A stretch of 64,000 nucleotides of DNA from contig CAJNDS010002687.1 in the NCBI GenBank assembly GCA_905221605.1, positions 1 through 64,000 on the forward strand, given 5' to 3'. Below are positions 56,450 to 64,000 of the stretch, piece by piece. The stretch's first letter is position 1. Each line of letters opens with the position of its first letter. The position numbers and the translations under genes are program-made. The notes beneath the pieces were generated by a model. That model was given only the letters and a program-made list of their open reading frames with translations. It did no database searches and had not been told where the DNA came from. The stretch comes from Symbiodinium natans. Taxonomy: Eukaryota; Sar; Dinophyceae; Suessiales; Symbiodiniaceae.

Positions 56450-58300
56450 CCTTAACACACGAGGTTGGAGCTGTCGCGTGGAAGGCTGTGTACGCAGCTG
56501 AGTCCTTTGGAGCGGTGGAGCATGATGTGTTCAAGCCTAGCCTAAAGCTCTCACATCCACAAAGAGCGTGCCTCCTCGGCGTTTGAGTCATAGAGGAGGC
56601 TGTTTCTGAGCCGGTCCGAGGCTTTCAGAAGCTGCAGAACCCGAAGCGCCACCAGCTCAACCTTCTTTTGAAGTGACATGGTAACAATGTGCATTCTTCT
56701 GCTCTTTATGCTCTGAACTCTACATCTCTGGCTACCTTCCCGCCTTCTTGTAATGAATCAGATGACCATCGCCTTGCTCTGCCACGGCCTCAGCGAGTTC
56801 GACAAGTCTCCTCTGGACTCTGCGCGCATCTGCGCACCTCCGAGCTCTGAGATCCCTGTGAGGTCTCTGCTCCGAAGTGTCGGAAGAGTTTAATGAGCTG
56901 GTTCTTCGGACCTGGAGTAGGCCCCGTTGTGAAGGAGCAATGGAGCAGTGCTGATGGCAACTCCCCCCTCTCCCTTCTCCCGGTTCACGCCTAGCAGTGG
57001 CAGATGAGGTGTCAACTTCAACCTGGGCAGAGAAGCACCTTAAGCATTTTGTGTCAACTTTTGTGTGGCCCCCCGTAGCCGCACGTGGCCTGATGGTAAT
57101 CTGCCGATCGTACTCCGGCGAGAAATTCTGAGGATCCTCTGCGTTGAAGGAGATGAAGAGCCTTTAATCGACCAAGAGTTGCCAAGAAGTCTCATGGCAA
57201 CACCCTCCATTCTCAGTTCCTGGCTTGAAGGCACCATGGCAGAACTTTGCGTCAAGCTCAGTGATGACCTGCGGAACGCTAAACCCCAACAACACATTCA
57301 ACTTCAAGCAGACCCCTTAGCGGGCCCGTATGCACTAAAAAACATCAAAAAACCACACGGCTTGCCGGGGCCAGTGTTTAAGTCATTTTTTGGGGGCTTT
57401 GGGCTCTACATGTTTTTTGGAGGGGGTTTGGGGGCTGAGGATGTTGGGGTTTAGGGTGGACCTTGCTAGCAAAACCTAGCTCCAATGCCTACAGTTATGT
57501 GAGAGACCGAAGTTCTGCTGAGCTCCCTAAGCCGTTAGAGCGCAGCATTAGGGATTTGTATCAACAAACCATCATGCACCCGCCCACTCAGCACACACGA
57601 AACCTCACCCCCCCCCCCCCTCACCCACTTACACTGCGCTCACCCATGCAGCCATCACACCATGCAGCCCCCAGGCGCTCACGTGAGCGTATCACTGCCT
57701 TGTCCGCTGTGGTACACTTTTAGCTTTGCCCTCAAATCTCTGAACGGGCTACTCGGCTACTCACTGCTAAAGGAAGCACTGCGAAGCCTGCAGTCTTGGA
57801 TTTGCTAGACGACCGAACTCGTGATCTAGTTTACGGGAGCTCAACCCCCTTTCCGAAAAGAGAAGTTCGTCCAAAACTCCCCCGCAAGACGCGAGCTCAA
57901 CTCAGCTTGCGGAATCTCTTTGTTTTTTTAGGAGGAAAACAAATCCTAAGAACCAATTGCGCGACATTTCGCCGTGATAAGCAAGTTCAGAGGGAAAGCT
58001 GCAGACAACACGGGGAGACCAATCCTGTCCTGTTTGAGAGTCCGACATCCCGAGTCTATAGAATGCAAAAACATCGGCGAACCCGCTTCATAGCCGTGCC
58101 TAGAGTCTTAGAGACATCGTGGGCTCGTCTACGTGGTGGTAAAGAAGTTAGATTGTTGCCTGAGGTTGAGGACACGCGGAGTCGTGCTCTGAAGCCTGCT
58201 GCGTCTCTTCTTCCATGTTGTCGTCACGGGGTGCTTCTTTCCAGTCCTCATTCCAGGCGCGTATTGGCCGTAATTCTCAGATATCCGTGCACCTCCTGCA
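56450..58300. other. No gene firmly supported
   Basis: Plus frames at 57065-57454 and 57796-58344 are open. The first runs into G-rich low complexity and the second starts with TTG and shows no domain. 57607-57621 is a C run. Treated as spacer or intron. Confidence 0.4.
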
Positions 58301-58330
58301 TATCAGCACCAGGGCGTGCACCGACGCCAC

Positions 58331-59757
58331 CTTGCGGTAGTTAGGGCCAGTCTTGTCCGTGTAGAATGACATCCAAGCCTGTCGTTTTGCTCAAGATCCA
58401 TGGTGCACATTACGGTGCCAGCCAGCCCTGAATGACCAGCCTTCTGTGTTGCAAGGTGATGACTCCGCCTTACCCGGTTCAACGCGCACACCGCCATGGG
58501 CTTGTCTGGTGTAAAAGCTGAATCGCGAGCCAGATCTGGGCGGAGTCAATGAACATTCCCGTCAGCGTGACCTCGATGCTTTCCGAAGCTTCCCTAAACA
58601 AGGTGGAGGGCTCTAGACCTTGACGGCACGTCTCCGAGACACGTGCATTGATGCACCAGATGCTGACCCGGCCTTGCGAGCAGAGACACGTCTGACACCC
58701 GAAGCCGACAGGTCAATCCCAGAGGTGTCACGGATTCTTGGGCTGCAGCGGGAGTCCACCTGATAGTGCCTTGAAAACGCCTTGATTTTCTCGAGCTTGG
58801 CAAGCTGCTGGTCCTGCATGCCGGTCACATCAGGTGTCACAATGTCTCCCTGAGCAAAAAGCTGGTTTTGAGGCTGGTGGAGGCATGGCCTTGCCTTCAA
58901 CTGAACAGCAAAGGCCGAGTTCCAGCCTCAGCCAGCCAGGATTTTGGCTCTAAAAGAGGTCCACAAAACGAGCTCTGAAACGGCTGAGATGGGCTCCTTC
59001 GTAGATGCAGTCCTCCTTGAAGGCCTTACCTGCCTCGTCGGACTTCACGCGAGTGAACCATTGGTCCTGCAGCTATGCAATTATATTATATTATATTATA
59101 TTATATTATCTTATATTATATTATTATATTGTATGATATGGTATTTTATTATATTATATTATACGATATTATACGATATTATACTGCATTATACTATATT
59201 ATATTATATTTCATTTTGATTTTATTTTATTCTATCATTCTGAGAAGCAGTGCCCATTGCTGATGCATCAGGAAGCCATGTCGGCAAACGCTGTGCTTGA
59301 AACAGAAGGGCGCTCCCTGCCGACTTGGTATGTCAGATGCAGCACCGTGGTGTCCTTGGAAGGTCAAGCAACAATACGCACAAAGTACTACTGGTATCAA
59401 TGATGTCTACAAGCAGTATATAATGTTGATTAATGTTGGTTAACGTCGTTGAAGCTGATGACGCCGTTTGTTGTGGCTCTGCAGCCTGGTCGTCTGACTT
59501 TCGGAATGCCCGTTGGGGAGCTGACGCTCTAAGAGAGGCCCATCGTCCAAAACGAAACTGTTGATGCCAGAAAAGCCGTTGACGCCATGCCGTTGATGCC
59601 GCCGACCGTTGACGCAGTGAGCGGTGATGCGGTTGATGCCGCGAGCATAGGTTACATACGGAGCACAAGGTCCAGCTGAGGGCGGCACTGGCTCTGCATG
59701 GTCTTTGTACAGCGACTGCCACTCCTCTTGGATGGTGTCCTGCGCCGACTGCAGCAT
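58331..59757 (-). CDS. Unrecognised multi-exon gene
   Basis: Exon 59757-59660 starts at an ATG (MLQSAQDTIQEEWQSLYKDH) and ends at a canonical gtatgt donor. About 58850-58770 reads GDIVTPDVTGMQDQQLAKL then EKIKAF. Exon 58378-58331, with acceptor gacag and a GT donor, reads AWMSFYTDKTGPNYRK, 16 codons exactly. Grouping into one gene is by strand and order. The intron contains the (TTATA)n array. No family identified. Confidence 0.45.
59080..59212. repeat. (TTATA)n pentanucleotide microsatellite
   Basis: About 130 bases of TTATA and closely related units (ttata, ttatc, tgata, cgata), almost pure A+T and capable of cruciform folding. Confidence 0.93.
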
Positions 59758-59764
59758 CTAGCAA

Positions 59765-59850
59765 ACCCCTAAAACCACAAACAGAACCCCCAAACCCCTA
59801 AATCCCTAAACCCCTGAAGCCCTGAGCCCTAAAACTAAACGCCTAAACCC
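59765..59850. repeat. Degenerate telomere-type repeat
   Basis: Divergent cccctaaa, ccctaaa and ccctgaag units on the plus strand, directly upstream (in minus-strand transcription) of the ATG exon at 59757. Confidence 0.8.
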
Positions 59851-60064
59851 CCAAGCACCCACAAGCTGACAGGCTGACACGTGCACGGGTGCTGTTGACA
59901 TATTGTTCAATATTGACCCCCTCCAAAAGGCCAGCGTTCAATATGGAACCCCTCATACCCCGCCCCACCCCCCCCCCCATCCTATGATAGCTTCAGTAGC
60001 TTCCGGCTTTCCAGACTCCGACCCCACCTGATGTAAACGGGCCTCAGCAAGCAGCCCCAAACTC

Positions 60065-60145
60065 ATGAGTTGCGTGCGCGTGCGCCTGCGTGCGCCGTGC
60101 GGGTGTTCCTGCATGTGCGCAGGTTCCTGCGCGTGCGCGTGTTCA
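60065..60145. repeat. TGCG/GTGC-rich low-complexity tract
   Basis: Alternating purine-pyrimidine gcgtgcgcgtgcgcctgcgtgc-type sequence that could adopt Z-DNA. Open frames here are Cys/Arg/Val low complexity. Confidence 0.75.
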
Positions 60146-60819
60146 TGTCGAATTGCAGGGGTTCTCAGTCGAGGTTCGGAAACGCCTCCGCATATTCACA
60201 TGTCCAGCAGCGTGCACAAGTGGCGCTGCAGATCTAGTTTCTGCAGCGCCACCTTGCAACACATGTGCATACTTGCACTAGGTGTTGCTTGTACTGGCAT
60301 CAGGCGGTGCGCACAAGATTCTTCACTGGCCGTTTCTGCCTTTGTATGTAGCAGGCTCACAAAGGAACTTGACCAACTCAAGATGCCATGGACACAGGCA
60401 CAGGAGCGAAGGCCTCCCGCTTGATGAGAAGGCCCTTCCCGCGACGCGGTCGCCCTACGTTGACGCGAACCACCTTGAATGATGGAAAGGTAGATAGAAA
60501 GGCTAAGGCAAGTGAAGGCAACATCCTCAAGGCTGCCTGCCCCATGCCATTCAAGATGATGCATGGTACCATTCCCTCCTCAGTGGGAAGTCGCTTGAGC
60601 CCAGAAGTGAAAGCCGTGCACCCTCTTAGACTCCAGCATCAACTTCTCTTCGGATGGCTCCCACTCTGAACCTCGTCTGCATGAATCTTGTCTTTTTGCC
60701 TGATGCCTCCTCTCACTGAAGTCCCGGCCCATCAACCACGATGAACATGGCTCTCTTGGCCTGCGCCATAGTGCCATCCATGACAACAATAGATCGCAAA
60801 CAAACCGACTTCTTTTGAT

Positions 60820-62480
60820 CACTCCTCGTCTGAGTAGTCGATCTCGACGCCCACTGTGCTGCCCTTCCTGAAAAAAGGTCACGTGCGATGAGGCCGCAAA
60901 CTGCGAAGACTTCAGATGGGGCCCCCTGCTTGAAACCGCCAAACTTGTCTTCAATGCGATGTCCGCCTTACAGGAAAACACGCCACTTTCCGCCGAGAAA
61001 TTCAGTCATGCAGCCGTGCCACTGATGTAAAGGTGCCCGAACTCGTCGCAGCCAAAGAACCCCTGAAAAATGATAACAGCATCTTCGAACAGCGGGCGAA
61101 AACAACAAGTTCAGGCTTGCAGACCTCAGCAGCTTGGGCACGTCTGTCTCCTGTGAGCCTGTTGTCCTCTCCCAGGTGGACTTACGTTTGATCTCAAGGG
61201 CCGGTGGATCTCCAACATTGCTCCGCTCCTCGCCGACGTACTTGGAGGAGATGGCGCCCACGTAGATGGGTGCCAGCAAAGCATCCTCACCCTGCCAAGG
61301 ATTGCAACATCCTCCAACAAAAACCTTCAAACCACCCTGGTGGTCGACCAACCACAAAGGACTGCTACAACCAGCCATCCATGTAATCATATGTAATCTG
61401 CTGCACCAGTACGAGCCTCATTGTCGTCTTCCTCGCCAGTCTTGCAGACAGACTTGATATAGAAGTCGACGTTGACCACCTACAGACAAGCTGGCCGGCA
61501 GGGTCCACATGAGCACCCAGCCCTTTTCAAAGGCCTTGCCATCGATCAAGGCCATGCTGGACTGAGACAACCGGACAACAACGCCACTTGCCTGGCAGCA
61601 AGATGTGGGAGTTTACGAAAACAGGGGACCCTAAAATAGCTCCCCCGCTGGTAGGATTCCCTTATAGTAAGGACCCCCATAAGGCACCCCCTATTTTCGG
61701 AAACCCCCATGTAGGCAGCTCGTCTCCGGCTCTGTACGAGCCAGGCCTGATGCTTGTCGGTGTACTCAATGGTCCGGGAATCTTGAGGCTGCTTCTCGAC
61801 GGTCTTGCGATCTCCTAAATCCTCAGCACGCATGATTGAGACTGTAAACGCAGAGAAGGATCTTCATGAACGAGGCTGCGGCATCTTCGCTGAACTCAAT
61901 GCTGTCCGCAAAGCCGATCCTGTGATGCACAAGCTGCCGGCATCTCGGGTCAATGAACCCAACGAGTGAGAGACATCCCACCGGTCGTGGAACCAAGCGT
62001 CGTGTAAACCTCCAAGTTGGAGTCTCTGACATGGTCCATCACATCCTTCGTTCGTGCTTGAACTGGCGATCTGCATCTGCAGGGCAAGAGGGGGTCAGAG
62101 GGGGTTATACGTGGCAGGGGCCTCGAAATCCTTGCCGACTTTGTGCACCAAGTCCAGCTGGCGATTGGCCTCTTGTACCTGCACCAAGCTCCCTTCGCAG
62201 GACCCAAGCATCGTGCAGATCCCCATCATTCATCAACATGTCGACTTCGTGGGCTCACCCAAGGTTCCAGCGCTTCGAACTTGGGCTCATCACCAACCTT
62301 CAGCTCATGCCGTGTCTCAAACTCAACAGAGCACGATCTCTTGTGCGAGGAGCATGGCTGTCCTGCTTTCGCATGCTCTAAGGGACCAGGCATACAGGAG
62401 CTGCAGTCGCTGGATTGTCTCCAGAAAGTCCTGCGATTGCACAAGCATGAAGAGGCCGAGGCCTAGGCTTAGAAGACAAA
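60820..62480 (-). CDS. Multi-exon gene, not recognised
   Basis: A consistent set of short exons: about 62440-62395 (DFLETIQRLQLLYAW); 62340-62265 (VEFETRHELKVGDEPKFEAL, GTGAGC donor); 62180-62112 (VQEANRQLDLVHKVGKDFEA); 62080-62013 (RTKDVMDHVRDSNLE), reached in phase from an AC|GTATAA donor; about 61937-61855 (LVHHRIGFADSIEFSEDAAA); 61815-61730 (RTIEYTDKHQAWLVQSR); 61553-61490 (MALIDGKAFEKGWVLMWTL); 61475-61405 (VVNVDFYIKSVCKTGEEDD); 61290-61190 (EDALLAPIYVGAISSKYVG), ending at GTAAGT; about 61065-61010; 60960-60880 (IEDKFGGFKQGAPSEVFAV); and an end reading VGVEIDYSDEE. A MITE-like element sits in the intron after the exon at 61730. No family recognised. Confidence 0.5.
61609..61706. mobile_element. 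MITE-like element with imperfect terminal inverted repeats
   Basis: The left end reads gagtttacgaaaacagggg, and the reverse complement of the right end reads gggtttccgaaaatagggg. About 17 of 23 terminal positions match. The interior carries a further palindrome, ccttatagtaagg. There is no coding capacity in about 98 bp. It lies in an intron of the minus-strand gene at 60.8-62.5 kb. No clear target-site duplication is visible, so the class is open. Confidence 0.6.
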
Positions 62481-62489
62481 AAATCGTTC

Positions 62490-64000
62490 CCTTCACTCTT
62501 TGCCAGCACTCTCTCAGGACCTCAACCTCACCAGCTGCCTACTGAAGGCCACAGAAGTGCCTGGTGTGGGGAGGGGTCTCGGGTCTCGAGCCCCCCTCGT
62601 CGAACCCCCTTTGAAAGGCGCGAGCATCATGACGTGTGGGGACCCAGGCCTAGACCTGCACCCCCAGACCTGCTTGGAAACTGCAACGTTGCCCGGCTCT
62701 GGGCAGCTTGTGTCACTCCGAGGTTTCAGATGGCTCATTGTCGCTGAATGTGGCTGAGTGCTAGGTTCTGAGAGACAAGAGAGACGCCGTGCGTTGGTGC
62801 AGCAGTGCGGGACCTTCCGGCGCCGGCACAAGCGCGAGAGAAGCATCACCTCGAAAGTGCGAGTTGGTGAGTGCTAAAGACAAGGAGATCTCCGACTATC
62901 CCTTAGCTGCCCTATAGATCTACACAGGCCATGCCATGAGACTGCGTGTGCACTTCCTTAGGCGGCAGACTGCAGCAATCGCTAGAGCAGAGTCATTCAT
63001 AGCCATGAAGTCCAGCAGCACTTGGACAAAGGATGCCAGTGCCTGTAAGAGAAGCAGCATGCTGCATCTTCAGTCACTACATCTACTGCAGCTGTCCTGT
63101 CTGCAGGCCCGGTCGCCAGAATCTGGTGGCTGCCATGGCAGAGCGACCTGTGCTTGCGGGTTTCATGCGAGCGCAGCCTTCCTGCCTGCCTGCCTGCCCG
63201 CCTGGGGTGTGGGTGCGGGTGTGGGTGTGGGTGTGGGTGCGGGTGTGGGTGTGGGCGTGGGTGTGGGCATGGGCGCGGGCGCGGGTGCGGATGCGGGTGC
63301 GGGTGTGTGTGTGTGTGTGTGCGTGGGGAACCTGAGTCTCAAAAGGTATAGTTCTTTTTCTTTCGAGGGTGCTCTTTTCAGGTTATTAAATCTCTTTCAG
63401 CAGGGGGGCAAGGGCTCCAGTGACAAGCCTTGCCCAACGAAGCCAGTCACTGGAGTGGATGCAGTGGCTGATCACCACTGTGTACCTGGACATCATTTGT
63501 GACATTCTGAACAGTACAAGCTGTGCATTGTTTATCATTCGATGGTACTCGCTGCGCAATCCCAAAATCCTGGTTCGCCTTCCTCAATCATTAGGAGCGA
63601 CAATCAGATGCTTGGGTCATCTTCGCACCTTGGATTCTTTTGTTGATCGGTGACTTGGACTGCAACACAGACCTTAATTGTAAACTGAGCCTATTGAGAG
63701 ATTCACTGAACATTTTGAGTTTTCTGATCTCCCGGATGGAGTGCATTCATTGACGTGTCAGTCCCCCGAGACTGTTCGGTGTCAAGTGTGAATTGGCATG
63801 GCCTTCCCTCTTGGGCGCCATAACCGCGGGACATAAAGAGCCCGTATCCCTTGAGATGTCCTTCGGGGCAATGCCTGATTGGCTTGAAGAGAGCCCCGGA
63901 GAAAACAAGGCCCACAAAACCAACCTCACATCAGACACTAACTGTAATTTTTGTTTTGTTTTTGTTTAGTAAACCTTCAACGTAGGAATGAAGCACAAAT
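62490..64000. other. No gene firmly supported; (GGGTGT)n at 63205-63325
   Basis: 63181-63204 is a TGCC run, and 63205-63325 is a long G/T array of GGGTGT and GGGTGC units with G-quadruplex potential. A plus frame at 63420-63653 contains YLDIICDILNSTSCALFII, membrane-like, but the minus frame there is also open and neither has confirming splice signals. The window ends in a T/G-rich tract at about 63948-63970. Confidence 0.45.

Noticed and set aside
57796-58344. 182-residue plus-strand open frame
   Set aside because: Starts at TTG, basic low-information composition, no domain or splice support; left as spacer.
1-64000. CRISPR arrays, tRNA/rRNA genes, insertion sequences of bacterial type
   Set aside because: No regularly spaced identical repeats with unique spacers, no cloverleaf sequence noticed and no transposase motif read; the repeats present are simple tandem or telomere-type.

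Overview
This is nuclear DNA of a dinoflagellate-like protist, most plausibly a Suessiales/Symbiodiniaceae-type genome. Four things in the sequence point that way. Interspersed CCCTAAA/TTTAGGG repeats recur. Genes are broken into many short exons, several joined through GC-AG introns. Every gene I could support lies on the minus strand, as in the unidirectional gene arrays of dinoflagellates. Genes follow one another at short spacing. I see no bacterial operon, tRNA, rRNA or CRISPR. Gene models were built by hand from conserved motifs and splice-phase arithmetic; start codons and terminal exons are often unresolved.

Layout: 1-1.8 kb holds minisatellite, palindrome-rich and AT-rich sequence. 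Recognisable genes, all minus, are: a PCIF1-type cap adenosine methyltransferase (2.25-2.7 kb, possible upstream exons to 3.9 kb); an NAD(P)-dependent extended SDR of the DFR/CCR family (5.47-6.54 kb); a seven-exon SLC25 mitochondrial carrier ending 65 bp before that SDR (6.60-8.33 kb); a bacterial-type (SpeD) S-adenosylmethionine decarboxylase (9.0-10.6 kb); two spermidine-synthase-fold aminopropyltransferase domains in tandem (12.7-16.3 kb); an IP3-receptor-like Ca2+ channel C-terminus (21.46-25.7 kb); a putative SAM-dependent methyltransferase (29.2-31.5 kb); a U1-like zinc-finger protein (31.7-32.4 kb); a TPR protein (48.1-49.2 kb); an ankyrin-repeat protein (49.7-50.4 kb); and an intronless farnesyl-diphosphate-synthase-family gene (53.2-54.5 kb). 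Between them are convincing minus-strand exons of genes I do not recognise.

The most striking block is 9.2-16.3 kb. It places the enzyme that makes decarboxylated SAM (SpeD) beside two domains of the family that uses it (aminopropyltransferases). The SpeD exons splice to give exact catalytic Ser/His/Cys spacing. One aminopropyltransferase copy keeps the catalytic Asp pair; the other has Asn at the first position. This could be a polyamine gene cluster or parts of one fused protein.

Non-coding content includes microsatellites, pyrimidine tracts, G-rich arrays, degenerate telomere-type repeats (several inside introns) and one ~98-bp MITE-like element with imperfect terminal inverted repeats at 61.6 kb.
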